A DNA stretch of 64,000 bases from DASWLF01 sp963768765 (GTDB lineage: Bacteria > Desulfobacterota > Desulfobaccia > Desulfobaccales > 0-14-0-80-60-11). Numbering within the stretch: the stretch's first letter is position 1; each line of letters starts with the position of its first letter. This document shows, piece by piece, positions 1 through 10,030 of the stretch. The stretch is taken from positions 1-64,000 of the forward strand of contig CAVYJK010000028.1 in NCBI GenBank assembly GCA_963768765.1, in the 5' to 3' direction. The notes under the pieces are model-generated. The model was not told the DNA's origin and searched no databases. It saw nothing but the letters and a program-made list of their open reading frames with translations. The position numbers and the translations under genes were made by a program.

Positions 1-317
1 GCACCTGGAGCCGTTCCGGGCCGAGGCCTGCCGCCCCCTAGTAAGTGGCGCAATACCTGCATCCGTTTGGCGGTATAGACATTACCATCCAGGTAATGGC
101 AGTCCCCCAGGTGTCAGCCGAAGACCAGGACGCCGTCGAAGCCGCTCCGTAAGCCTTCCAGCACAAAGACCGGGTCCACCCGGCCGGAGCACATGGTGAG
201 CATGATGCGGATATCGGCGGGATACTGAAAGCGGGACACCCCGGCCAGGTCGGCCGCGGCATAGGAACACCATTTGCACAGAAACGCCAGGATTTTAGGT
301 TCGAACCCGCCAGCCAT
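1..317 (-). CDS. mvhD: MvhD-type hydrogenase iron-sulfur subunit, probable selenoprotein (3' end off window)
   Basis: This is a small [2Fe-2S] electron-transfer protein of the MvhD/VhuD family, which links HdrA to its electron donor or acceptor. The N-terminal half shows the family pattern FLCKWCSYAAADLAG (residues about 11-25) and MCSGRVDP. The reading frame then meets TGA at 114-116 (codon 68), directly after VLVFG. In the same frame it continues as HLGDCHYLDGNVYTAKRMQ. Relatives read VLGCHPGDCHY here, so the TGA replaces a conserved Cys and is best read as selenocysteine, as in methanogen VhuD. I chose the ATG at 317 because GGGAGGAGG lies just upstream. A second, ordinary frameshift is likely near 36-46 at a G run, because LGPERLQV appears in the next frame. 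It is the last visible gene of the Hdr/Nuo operon. Confidence 0.85.
80..116 (-). promoter_or_regulatory. In-frame UGA (Sec codon) with candidate bacterial SECIS hairpin in mvhD
   Basis: TGA at 116-114 is followed after 15 nt by a perfect 7-bp stem, CATTACC (98-92) with GGTAATG (86-80). It closes a 5-nt loop, TGGAT, that carries G residues. Spacing and loop fit the loose bacterial SECIS model (hairpin loop with G about 16-37 nt after UGA). The fold was done by hand. Confidence 0.7.
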
Positions 318-490
318 GTCCTCCTCCCGTGGGCCTGGGCCCATGTTAAAGAGGTTCAGTGGTTAATCGCATCTTAAATGGGTGCCTTCCTTTAACCCCC
401 TTCCCCTTGGGGGGGGTGAAAGTAATCTACTCTCCGCCGTCCCTAATCAACCCGCAGGGATGTCTTAAGGGTCAGGGCCTGCCCAGCTTC

Positions 491-3400
491 TCACTTCCCG
501 CCGCCGGCGTGGATGGCGGCCAGTATTTGCCGGTCCCGGAAGTGCGACATGTCGATGGCCCGGGCCGGGCAGCCGGCGGCGCACACTCCGCATCCCTTGC
601 AGTAAGCCGGCAGATTTTCGGAGCGGTATCCTTTGCCCGGGATTTTCACCAGGCGCATGGCCCCATAGGGGCAGGCCATTTCACAAAAGCCGCATCCGAG
701 GCAGAGATCCTGGTCCACCCGGGACACTAAGGGTTCCACCGCCACCATCTCCTGGGCCAGCACCGTGGCCGCCCGGGCCGCCGCCGCCTTGGCCTGGGCG
801 ATGCATTCCTCCAGGGGCTTGGGATAGTGGGCCACGCCGGCCACATAAATGCCGTCCGCGGAGAAATCCACCGGGCGCAGCTTGGCGTGGGCCTCCTGGA
901 AAAAGCCTTCGGCAGTGAGGGGCACCTTGAAGAGCTCGGCCAGTTCCCGGACCGGGTTGGGAAGGATGGCATTGGCCAGGGTGATGATGTCCGGCTGGAG
1001 CTTGAGCTGCCGCCCCAGGATTGGTTCATACACCGTGACTTCCAGGCCGCCCTCAGGGGTAATTTCTACCCCGGGTTTGTTCTCCGGGTCAAACCGGATG
1101 AACATGATGCCTTCTTCCCGGGCTTTTTGGTAGAGGGCCTCCAGTTCGCCGTAAGTGCGCATATCCCGGTACAGGATAAAGATGTCCATGCCCGGATTCA
1201 GCTCCTTCAACACCAAAGCGCTCTCCACCGCGCGGGCGCAGCACACCCGGCTGCAGTAGGGGCGCTCCGGCTCCCGGGACCCCACGCACTGGATGAACAC
1301 CGCCTGCTTGGCGTTTACCACCCCGGGGTTCTGAGTCGCGATGGCCTGGTCCAGATCCGCGGCCAGATAGATGCCGGGATGTTGACCATAACCATAATCC
1401 GTGGGAAGGTGCGGCTGGCCGCCGGTGGCCAGGACCGTCACCCCGTGTTCCAGTTCCAGGTCACCGGTGGGCGTGGATAGCCTGGTTCGGAAGTTGCCAA
1501 TGAACCCCCCGGTCTCCTTGACCTGGGCCTGATATGCCACTTGAATCAAAGGGTGCTGTTCCACAGTTCGCAGCAGTTCTTGCAGGTATCCTTGATAGTC
1601 ATGGCCTCTGGCGCTCACCACCAGCTTACGGGCCTGACCCCCCAAGCGTTCGGCCTTTTCCGCCAGGTTGACCGGGAATCCCATGTTCGCCAGGGAGAGG
1701 GCCGCTTCCATCCCGGCCACGCCGCCGCCTAGGACCAAAGCGCTTTTAGAGACTGGAAACAAAGTTTTCTTAAGCGACTCCAGGTTGGCAACCCGGGCCA
1801 CGGCCATGCGCACCAGGTCCTTGGCCTTCTCCAACGCCGCCTCGGGCTCCTGCTGGTGCACCCAGGCATCCTGATCCCGGATGTTGGCCATCTCCATAAG
1901 ATAAGGGTTCAGCCCGGCTTCTTTGATGGTCTCCTGGAACACCGGCTCATGGGTGCGGGGCGAGCAAGAGGCCACTACCACGCGGTTCAGAGAAAGTTCC
2001 TGGATGCGCTCCTTAATGATTTTCTGGGTGTCATGGGAGCAAGTAAACAGGTTGGTTTCGGCATGGAGAACCTGCGGCAGGTTGGCGGCGTATTCCTTGA
2101 GGGCCGCCACGTCAATGACTCCGGCGATATTGGTGCCGCAGTGGCAGATGAAGATCCCGATCCGGGGTTCCTCCTGGCTGACGTCCCGCTCGGGGTATTC
2201 CGGCTTCTGCACGGCCAGGGTGTGCCGCGCCGCCGCCAGGAGTTCGCCCGCCGCCGCCGCCACCGCGGAGGCCTCGGTGACCGATTGGGGGATGTCCTTG
2301 GGACCCTGGAGAGCGCCGCAGACGAAGATGCCCGGCCGGCTGGTGGCTACCGGGGCAAAGGGGGAGGTCCGGGCGAAGTTGGAGGCGTTGACCTCCACTC
2401 CCAGGCGGCGGCTCAAATCCACCACCTCCGGCGCGGTCTCCAGACCCACGGACAGGACCACCAGGTCAAAGGTCTCGGTCACCATCTTCCCTTCTTCCGT
2501 CACATAACGGAGCAACATGCCGCCGGTTTCGGGAAGTTGGTCGAGGCTGTGCACCCGGGAGCGGATGAACCGCACGCCCTGGTCCCTGGCCCGTTGATAG
2601 TATTTGTCGAAGTCCTTGCCGGAGGTGCGCATATCCATGAAGAAAACCGCGGTGTCCAGGGGCTCTTTGCTGTGCTCCCGGGCGATGAGCGTCTGCTTGA
2701 TGGCATACATACAGCACACGGCCGAACAGTAGGGGTGGTCGTGGGGATGCAGGTCCCGGGAGCCGACGCACTGGAGCCAGGCAATCTTCCTGGGCTCCTT
2801 GTGGTCCGAGGGGCGGATCAGGTGCCCCTGGAAAGGCCCGGAGGCCGACAGTATGCGCTCAAACTCCAGGCTGGTGACGACATTGGTAAAATAGGTGTAA
2901 TGATAAGGCAGGTAGTGGCCGGGTTGGAAAGGCCGGAAGCCTGCAGCCAGGATGACCGCGCCTACGGGGATTTCCAGGGACTCGGGCCTTTGACTGTGGT
3001 CCACAGCCCCGGCTTCGCAGGCGGCCACGCACTGCATACACTCGGAGCAGACGCCGCAGTTGAGGCAGCGGGAGGCCTCGCTTCGGGCCTGCTCTTCGGT
3101 GAAGCCCTGGGCGATCTCCTCAAAGCAGGCGCAGCCGAACTCCGCCGGGGCAGGCTCGGCCATGACCTCCCGGGGCTGCCCTTCCTCGTCCTTGGGGATC
3201 TCGGCCCAGCCGCTTGTGGGCCTATCCTCGCCCCCGATGCGGCCCTCCTTCAGGTCCAGGCCCCGCAGATAGCGGTGGATGGATTCCGCGGCTTCGAGGC
3301 CGCCGCCCACCGCGTCGATGGCGATCCAGGGGCCGGTGTCCACGTCGCCGCCGGCAAAGACGCCGGCACGAGAGGTCTGGTTGGTCACCGGGTCCGTTTC

Positions 3401-4936
3401 GATGAGGCCACCGGGGAGTGAGCTTGATGCCGTCGCGTCGGTGAGGAATTTTAAATTGGTCCTCTGGCCGATGGCCTGCACCACCATGTCCGCCGGCGGT
3501 GAACTCGGCCCCGGGGATGGGTAGGGGGACCGGCCCGGAGGCGTCGGGCGCGCCCAATTCCATCTTCTGGCACCGCAGGCCGGTGACCTTGCCGTCCCTG
3601 CCGTTGAGCACCTTCAGGGGCGCAGCCAGGTAAACGATCTCCACCCCTTCGCACTGGGCCTCGTTCGATCTCATGGGCGAAGGCTGGCATCTCCTCCCGG
3701 GAGCGCCGGTAGATGATGGTCACCTTACCTCCCCAGGCGCCGGGCGGTGCAGGCCACGTCGATGGCCACGTTGCCGCCGCCGATGACCGCCAGCTTTTTG
3801 CCCATTAAGTCGAACTTCTGGCCCAGGGCCGAGTCTTGCAGGTACTCCACCCCCGGATCACGCCTTCGGCGTCGTCGCCGGGAACCGGCAGGGGCTTGAG
3901 TCCTGGCACCCGACCCCAAGAAGACCGCCTTGATAGCCGTCCCGGTGAGCAGATCGTTCAGGGTGCAAGTCTTTCCGCCAGGGGGGCGTGGTAATTGATC
4001 TCCACGCCCAGGCGCAGGATGTAGGCAATTTCCCGATCCAGCACCTCCTTGGGCAGACGGTAGTCGGGAATCCCGTACCCGCAGACATGCCCCCGGCGGC
4101 GGGCGCCGCTTCGAAAATGACCGGCGATAGCCCTTCAGGGCCAGGTGGTAGGCGCAGGCTCAGACCCGACGGGCCCGGCACCGATGATGGCGATTTCTCG
4201 TCTTCGGGGGATTCGGGCACCGGCGTGGGCGTCCCAGATCCACCGGGTCGGCCACGAAACGCTTGAGAGCGCAGATGGCTACCGGCTCGTCCAGTTCCTG
4301 GCGCCGGCACTGTTCTTCACATGGGTGCGGGCAGATGCGCCCGAACACCCCGGGAAGGGGGAGACTCTCCATGATGAGCTTTATCGCCTCATCGTATTTC
4401 CCCATCTTGATGAGCTGAATATAGCCCTGGACGTTGACGCCTGCTGGACAGGTCAAGGTGCAGGGGGCCCGGTCGAACTTCTTGATAGCAAAGGCCGGGG
4501 GAAAGCCCTGGGGATAAAGGCGGTAAGCGGCCTTCCACTCAGCCAACCCTTGGTTAAACTCATCCGGTATACTTACCGGACAAACCTTGGCACATTCTCC
4601 GCAGCCCGTGCATTTGTCCGGGTCGATATATCGGGGCTCTTTATCCAGGCTAACCGTGAAATGGCCCGGTTCTCCAGCAATCCCCTTCACATGGGCAAGG
4701 GTGTGAATCTTAATGTTGTTGTGCCGGCCGACCTCGACCAGCTTGGGCGAGATGATTCACATGGCGCAGTCGTTGGTGGGAAAGGTTTTATCCAGTTGCG
4801 CCATGGTGCCGCCGATGGCCGACTGCTTCTCCACCAGGTGGACGTAGTAGCCTGCATTGGCCAAGTCCAGGGAGGCCTGCATCCCGGCGATGCCGCCACC
4901 GATGACCATTACCGAACCGAGAACCTGGTTCCCCAT
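491..4936 (-). CDS. hdrA: Giant HdrA-GltD-HdrA fusion flavoprotein, probable selenoprotein, frameshifted in this assembly
   Basis: This is a multidomain flavin/Fe-S protein of the heterodisulfide reductase A superfamily, roughly 1,480 residues if restored. The order is as follows. First is an HdrA FAD domain (GGGIAGMQASLDLANAG, residues 13-29) with the NDCAM-UGA-IISPKL motif, the UGA being codon 60. Next comes a ferredoxin (CTGCGECAKVCP), then a GltD/NfnB-like module (RAPCTLTCPAG, RICPHPCEEQCRR, VIGGGNVAIDVACTARRLG). A second full HdrA follows (CQ/CVGSRD and YCSAVCC motifs, a second FAD motif LGGGVAGMEAA), ending in two C-terminal [4Fe-4S] motifs (CLGCGFCEMACP, CKGCGVCAAGCP). The ATG at 4936 follows GGGAGGTGCTCC. 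Between about 3,430 and 4,270 the protein hops between all three frames several times, which I read as sequence errors. The 491-3487 stretch is intact. The GltD-like part suggests a pyridine-nucleotide site. Confidence 0.85.
4724..4759 (-). promoter_or_regulatory. In-frame UGA (Sec codon 60) with candidate bacterial SECIS hairpin in hdrA
   Basis: TGA at 4759-4757 sits in C-A-M-x-I-I-S-P-K-L, where HdrA relatives have Cys. The homologous position in the HdrA gene at 13970 is C62 of CSSC. Fifteen nt after the UGA, CTGGTC (4741-4736) can pair with GGCCGG (4729-4724) using two G-U pairs. The 6-nt loop is GAGGTC. Hand-folded only. Confidence 0.7.
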
Positions 4937-5036
4937 GGAGCACCTCCCTTATTCAAGCTGCCGCCCTCCGAACGGCGGGAGGGCGTCTCCTCGCCGCCCG
5001 GAGGGCGGGATAAAGACCAAAGAGCCGGTGTAGACT

Positions 5037-7460
5037 TCACGACTTGCTTAGGGCATAGATGGGGTAGCCCCCCTCCCAACCCTTGAGGGTGATGCGGCCC
5101 TCTTTGGCCATGTCCGGCAACAGAGGGGTAATGTTCTTCACCGGCTCTTCCATGGCCCGGGCAATGCCGGGCGGGTTGAGGGGCTCCTCACTCAAGGCCT
5201 TGAGGATTCTGGCAGCCAGAAACTCTTCCTTGAGAACGTCCAGCATGGTCTCGTCCGCGTCCACGGCGTTGAACTGGGAGCCGGGGAATTCCTTCTCGGC
5301 CGGCCGCCGCAAACTCGTCCCCAAGACCCAGCGCACCCGGGGCCGGTGCAGGGTGGCATGGATGGCCCACAGCCTGGCCCTGGTTTTGTCGTCCCGGGGC
5401 AGAGGCGGCAGTTTATCCAGGGTGTCCATGTGGGATTCCACCATGCGCACGAAGGCTTCCGGTTCATTGACCTCCACGTAGCCCATGGCGATGCGCCGCC
5501 GTTCCAGGCCGGCCAGGGAGAGGAGCTTTTTCATGGCGTTGACCCGATACCAACAGTGGTCAATCCCGTAGTGGTAATGGCAGGAGTGTTTGGGCGTGCA
5601 GCCGGCCAGCATAATTCCCTTGACCCCGTTCAGAAAGGCCATGGACAGGATGAAGGGGTCCAGCGACCCCAGGCAGTTAACCGGGGCCAGATAAATGCCT
5701 TTGGGGTAGGTGAGCCCTTTGACCGCGGCCTGTTCCGCGGACGCCAATCCACCCCAGCCGCAGACGAAGCCCAGGATCTCGTCCTCCTGCATCCGGGCGA
5801 GGATGGCCTTGAGGCGGGCTTCCAGTTGCTGGGTGCTGTTATTGAGGACCGTGATGGCTTCGTGAGGGCAGGTGGCCGCACAGGTGCCGCCGCCGCTGCA
5901 GAGGTGGTTGTCCGTTTCCCGGGGCACCGGGCCGCTGCCTGGTTTGACGTGTTCAATGCCGCCGCAGGGGCAGATTTCGGTACACAGACCACAGCCCTCA
6001 CAGAGGTCCTTATCCACGTGCACCACCACCGGACTCACCAGTCTGCCCTGGAGGGCCTTTTCCTTTAAATTCAAGACCCCCCGGGCCGCCTTTTTGCCCT
6101 GCTGCAAGACCTCGTTCAGGTCACAGACGCCCCCGGCCGACCCGGTAAAAAAGAGTGACTCATCGGGAATCTGATCCGGCCAGAATTTGATATTGCTCTT
6201 TTGGAGCCGGCCCCCGTCTTCCCGGTAGATGGGCAGCCACCGGAGCAGTTCCTCGGCCTTGGCGGCCGGGTCTGCCGGCGCGCCCGGCACCACCAGGGTG
6301 TCCCACTCCACTTCGTGTTCCAGGTTGTCCGCAGGACTCATAAAGCTCAAGTAGCCGGACTGGACCACCGGATGCACCTCCGGGGCGTAGGACATGAGTC
6401 CGATGCCCTGGGCCCGGGCTTCCATCAGGTCGCTGCCGCTGAGGGGGAGAGTGACGTTGGCCGGATAGACTACCGTGGGTTTGACCTCGGGGTGATCCCG
6501 GGCCAGTACCAGGCTGTCCCGCCAGGCGGCCATGGTCGCCAGTTCCTGGGCGGCCTGGCCGTGCTGGGGGCTGTTCACCCAGAAGACCATCTTACCAGGG
6601 CTGACTTCCCCTGCGCCCAGCTTTTCTTCCATGTCCAGCAGGTCGCATACCCGCTCGCCGCCCCCGATATAGTCGATGTTCCCCGGACCATACTCCCGGT
6701 CCAGGGCGGTGATGATCGCGGCGCCGGCCACCTCGGTGACACTGCCGTCAGGCTGCTTCAGGCCCACGCGGTAGTCGCCCACGCCGCCGATGATGTAGTC
6801 GACGGGCTGATCCGGCATCACCTTGACCAGGGGACTGGTGAACACCTCCTTAAGGAGGTCGGCCAGATCTCCGCAAAAGATGCGGCAGCCGGGAAAGGTC
6901 CAATGGAGCTCGTCCAGAACCCGCTCAGGAGTCAAAGCCTTGGAAAATACCACGCTTTCCATACCCTGGCGGGCCAGTTCCCGGGCCGCGACGAAGCCGG
7001 AGACGCCGCCTCCCAAAATGAGGGCCGGTCCTTCGAAGGCCAACGACACGGGTTCATAAGGCTCCAGGAGCCTGAGGCTGGCCATGCCCCCGGCGATCAA
7101 GGCCGCGGCCTTGCGGGCCAGCTCCTGGGGGCTGCCTTCGTGCACGGCAGCCACGTGGTCTTTCAGGTTGATCATCTCCACCTGGTGCTTCTCCACGCCC
7201 ACCGGCGCCAGAGCTTTGGCGAATCTCTTTTTCATGACCCGGGAAGAGCAGCCCCCCACCAGGATGCGGTTCAATCCCTTGGCCCGGACTTCCTGCCGCA
7301 TGGCCTCCAGACCCGGAGCCAGGCAGGGGTAGGGGTAGACTCCCAGGTGGCCCCAGGGCTCATATTGGAGCAGGTCGCTCACCTGCGGGAGGTCGATGCG
7401 ATTACTGATCTTGCCCCCGCATTCGCACAGGAAGATGCCGATTTTGCTTTCAGTTTTCAT
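5037..7460 (-). CDS. HdrA-MvhD fusion protein (QmoB-like) with C-terminal winged-helix-like tail
   Basis: This 807-residue fusion has an HdrA-type flavin domain (N-terminal IGIFLCECGGKISN; FAD motif LILGGGVSGF near residue 150). Two ferredoxin motifs follow near residues 510-565: CEGCGLCTEICP, and CSGGGTCAATCP in which one usual Cys is Gly. An MvhD-like domain comes next (VCGWGGLASAEQAA, APVNCLGSLDP, LAGCTPKHSCHYHYG). In that domain the usual C-x-W-C has lost its second Cys, and the Sec-equivalent position is a normal Cys. The last ~90 residues (EEFLAARILKALSEEP onward) look like a small helical, winged-helix-type domain. The architecture matches QmoB-like electron-confurcating subunits. The start is ATG 7460 behind AAGGAGA. 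It sits 26 nt after the NuoG-like gene and 100 nt before the giant HdrA, clearly in one operon. Confidence 0.8.
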   Translation of the reverse strand: MKTESKIGIFLCECGGKISNRIDLPQVSDLLQYEPWGHLGVYPYPCLAPGLEAMRQEVRAKGLNRILVGGCSSRVMKKRFAKALAPVGVEKHQVEMINLKDHVAAVHEGSPQELARKAAALIAGGMASLRLLEPYEPVSLAFEGPALILGGGVSGFVAARELARQGMESVVFSKALTPERVLDELHWTFPGCRIFCGDLADLLKEVFTSPLVKVMPDQPVDYIIGGVGDYRVGLKQPDGSVTEVAGAAIITALDREYGPGNIDYIGGGERVCDLLDMEEKLGAGEVSPGKMVFWVNSPQHGQAAQELATMAAWRDSLVLARDHPEVKPTVVYPANVTLPLSGSDLMEARAQGIGLMSYAPEVHPVVQSGYLSFMSPADNLEHEVEWDTLVVPGAPADPAAKAEELLRWLPIYREDGGRLQKSNIKFWPDQIPDESLFFTGSAGGVCDLNEVLQQGKKAARGVLNLKEKALQGRLVSPVVVHVDKDLCEGCGLCTEICPCGGIEHVKPGSGPVPRETDNHLCSGGGTCAATCPHEAITVLNNSTQQLEARLKAILARMQEDEILGFVCGWGGLASAEQAAVKGLTYPKGIYLAPVNCLGSLDPFILSMAFLNGVKGIMLAGCTPKHSCHYHYGIDHCWYRVNAMKKLLSLAGLERRRIAMGYVEVNEPEAFVRMVESHMDTLDKLPPLPRDDKTRARLWAIHATLHRPRVRWVLGTSLRRPAEKEFPGSQFNAVDADETMLDVLKEEFLAARILKALSEEPLNPPGIARAMEEPVKNITPLLPDMAKEGRITLKGWEGGYPIYALSKS

Positions 7461-7486
7461 GGCCGTCTCCTTCTATTGCCTGCGTC

Positions 7487-8032
7487 CTAAGGGGCGCTGA
7501 CCTGCGGAAACAAATGTTCCATGGCCCCGGTAGGACAGACATACAGGCAGGTGCCACATCTTATGCAATCCGTACTCCTTTGGTGATACGGCGCCGTGAC
7601 CTCTTTGAATACGCCCCGGTTGCCCAGGGAGATGGCCCGAACGCCCACCACTTCATCGCAGGCCCGGACGCAGAGGCCGCAACGGGGGCAGGCGTCTTCC
7701 GGGTGTTCCACCTTAAAGCGGGTGGAGGTCACTCCATACTCTTTGGCCAATTCCCGAATCTGGTGGGACGCCGGGCAGTTGGCCAAAAGCATCTCCAGGA
7801 CCCAGCGCCGCACGTTTAACACTTCCTCCGAGTCGGTCAAGACCTCCACGCCTCCCTGCACCGGGGTGATGCAGGAGGCCGCCACCTGAGAGCGGTTGTT
7901 TTGCAGAATTTCCACCACGCAGAGACGGCAGGACCCGATGGCCTCCACCGCCGGATGAAAGCAGAGGGTGGGGATGTGAACCCCGTGTTGACGGGCGGTT
8001 TCCAGAATGGTCCAGCCTTCTCGAGCTTGCAC
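7487..8032 (-). CDS. NuoG/HndD N-terminal-like ferredoxin protein (no H-cluster)
   Basis: The protein carries a [2Fe-2S] ferredoxin domain (TLCFHPAVEAIGSCRLCVVE), then a His-Cys cluster region (NCPASHQIRELAKEYG) and two [4Fe-4S] motifs (CPRCGLCVRACDEVVG, CIRCGTCLYVCPTGA). This is the N-terminal Fe-S wire of NuoG or the HndD hydrogenase. At about 181 residues it ends before any catalytic domain, so it probably carries electrons between the NuoEF diaphorase and the Hdr parts. The start is odd. The family frame runs upstream as RFTINGQAV but meets TAA at 8057-8059, two codons after ATG 8065. Translation as given must start at GTG 8032, which removes the first beta strand. A base error or an unusual start is likely. 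Confidence 0.75.
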   Translation of the reverse strand: MQAREGWTILETARQHGVHIPTLCFHPAVEAIGSCRLCVVEILQNNRSQVAASCITPVQGGVEVLTDSEEVLNVRRWVLEMLLANCPASHQIRELAKEYGVTSTRFKVEHPEDACPRCGLCVRACDEVVGVRAISLGNRGVFKEVTAPYHQRSTDCIRCGTCLYVCPTGAMEHLFPQVSAP

Positions 8033-8061
8033 CGCCTGGCCGTTGATCGTGAAACGTTAGA

Positions 8062-8127
8062 TCATGTCCTTTTCTTTTGATCTTGTTTCTTGGCTTCTTT
8101 GGCTTTCTTACCTTTCTTGGCGCTCAT
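8062..8127 (-). CDS. Tiny Lys-rich ORF (21 aa) inside the Nuo/Hdr operon
   Basis: ATG 8127 is preceded by AGGAGGTGGGTTC, an excellent ribosome-binding site. It opens a 21-codon frame in which ten residues are Lys. Its TGA overlaps an ATG (ATGA, 8062-8065) that is in frame with the downstream ferredoxin gene. It lies 11 nt after nuoF. No family was recognised. It may be a real small basic protein, or a leader that couples translation to the next gene. Confidence 0.45.
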   Translation of the reverse strand: MSAKKGKKAKEAKKQDQKKRT

Positions 8128-8138
8128 GAACCCACCTC

Positions 8139-10003
8139 CTAGGCCACCATGACCGCGTCCACCGGGCATACGTCCATGCACTGGCCGCAGCGGATGCAGG
8201 CGCTGGCGTCGATGCTGTGAGGCTTCTTCTTCTCGCCGCTGATGCACTCCTGGGGGCAGTTGCGGATGCAGAGGCCGCAGCCGTTGCAGATCTCCGGATC
8301 AATGGAATAGGTGATCAGGTCTCGGCACACCCCGCCGGGACACTTGTGCTCCACCACGTGAGCCAGGTACTCATCCTTGAAATATTTGACGGTGGTCAGG
8401 ATGGGGTTGGGGGCGGTGCCGCCCAGGGCGCACAAAGAGCCTTTCATGATGGCCCGGGCCAGGCTGTGCAAGTCGTCAATGTCCTGGGAGGAACCCTGGC
8501 CCTTGGCGAACCTGTCCATGAACTCCAGCATGGCCTTGAGGCCCAGCCGGCAGGGCAGGCACTTGCCGCAGGATTCTTCTTCCAGAAAGTGGAGAAAGTA
8601 GCGGGCCACATCAACCACGCAGTCCCGCTTATCCATGACGATCATGCCCCCCGACCCCATGATCGATCCCACTTTGCCCAGGGAATCATAGTCCACCGGG
8701 GTGTCCTTGAGTTCATAGGGAATGCAGCCCCCGGAAGGGCCGCCGGTCTGGACTGCCTTAAAGCGGTCCTGGCCCGGCACGCCGCCGCCGATTTCTTCAA
8801 CGATGCGGCCCAGGGTGATGCCCATGGGCACTTCGATCATCCCCGTGTTTTTCAACTTCCCCACCAGGGAAAAGATCTTGGTCCCGGTGCTGTTAGGCAC
8901 CCCGAGGCCGGCATACCAGTCGGCCCCTTTTTCAATAATCACGGGCACGTTGCGCCCAGGTCTCCACGTTATTGATGATGGTGGGGCGGCCCCACAGGCC
9001 CTTTTCCGCCGGATAAGGGGGCCGGGGGATGGGTTCTCCCACCCGACCTTCCAGGGAGGCGATCAGGGCGGTTTCTTCGCCGCAGACAAAGGCTCCGGCG
9101 CCCCGGTTGATCTGGATGTCAAAGTTGAAGCCCGTGCCCAGAATGTTCTTCCCCAGCAACCCCAGGGCCCGGGCCTGCTCGATGGCGATGCTGAGGTGTC
9201 GGATGGCCAGGGGATATTCCATCCGCACGTAGATATAGCCTTGATGGGCCCCCAAGGCATAAGCGCCGATGGCCATGCCCTCCAGGACCGCGTGGGGATC
9301 ACCCTCCATGAGGGTGCGGTCCATGAAGGCCCCGGGGTCCCCTTCGTCGCCGTTGCCCACCACATAAACCGGCCCCGGGTTCTTGCGAATATTTTCCACG
9401 GCAATGCGCCACTTGCGGCCGGTGGGAAAGCCGCCGCCCCCCCGGCCTCGCAGCCCCGCGGCTTCCACCGCGGCGATCACCTCGTCCGGCGTCATGCCGG
9501 TTAAGACCTTGGTCAGCGAACGATAGGCGCCCGCCATGAGGGCGTCTTCGATCTTTAAGGGATCGATGCCGCCCACATTCTTGAGGACAACCTTCTGCTG
9601 CATCTTGTAAAAAGGAACTTCTGAGGCAGACCGGTACCTGCTGCCGTTGTCGCTATAAAGCAGCCGCTCCACCGTCTGGCCCTTGGCCAGAGTGTTTTCC
9701 ACGATCTCTTCCACGTCAGCAGGCTTTACCTTGACGTAGAACAAATCAAAGGGATCCAGGTTGATTAGGGGCCCTTGACTGCAGAAGCCATGGCAGCCGG
9801 TCTCCTTTATCAAGGGCTGAACGCTGGCCTCGATCTTTTTGGCTTTGATGGCTGCCTGGAAGGCCCGAGATACCTTGTTGGCTACCCTGGGCCAGACAAC
9901 CTGGACCCAGGCAGACCCTGACCACCGGCCGTTCCGGGTCATGGGCCGCGTGGAGGTTCTCTCGCAAGGCCTCAAGCTCTGCAACATTGCTGATCCTCTC
10001 CAT
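8139..10003 (-). CDS. NuoF/HndC-like NADH dehydrogenase flavoprotein subunit with extra ferredoxins (two frameshifts)
   Basis: This is the FMN/NADH-binding subunit of an Hnd/Nuo-type diaphorase. The N-terminal thioredoxin-like [2Fe-2S] part includes RVCLGPGCLAQG and GCHGFCSQGPL. The FMN and NADH sites follow (GLRGRGGGGFPTGRKW, GNGDEGDPGAFMDR, FVCGEETALIASLEG). Then comes the [4Fe-4S] SCGKCLPCRLG motif, and at the C terminus two ferredoxin motifs (CNGCGLCIRNCP, CIRCGQCMDVCP). The domain order is that of HndC and bifurcating hydrogenase beta subunits. Single-base frameshifts near 9893 and 8950 (inside NNVETWA-x-VPVII) break the frame, but both sides are fully conserved. The start is ATG 10003, 27 nt after nuoE. 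Confidence 0.85.
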
Positions 10004-10030
10004 CTTTTCCTCCTGTGACCGGCGCCGAAG

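Noticed and set aside
359..730. Plus-strand frame at the end of the giant hdrA
   Set aside because: It overlaps the two C-terminal ferredoxin motifs on the opposite strand and has no support of its own.
1856..3421. 521-codon open frame on the plus strand
   Set aside because: It is antisense to the conserved C-terminal HdrA module and shows no family motif.
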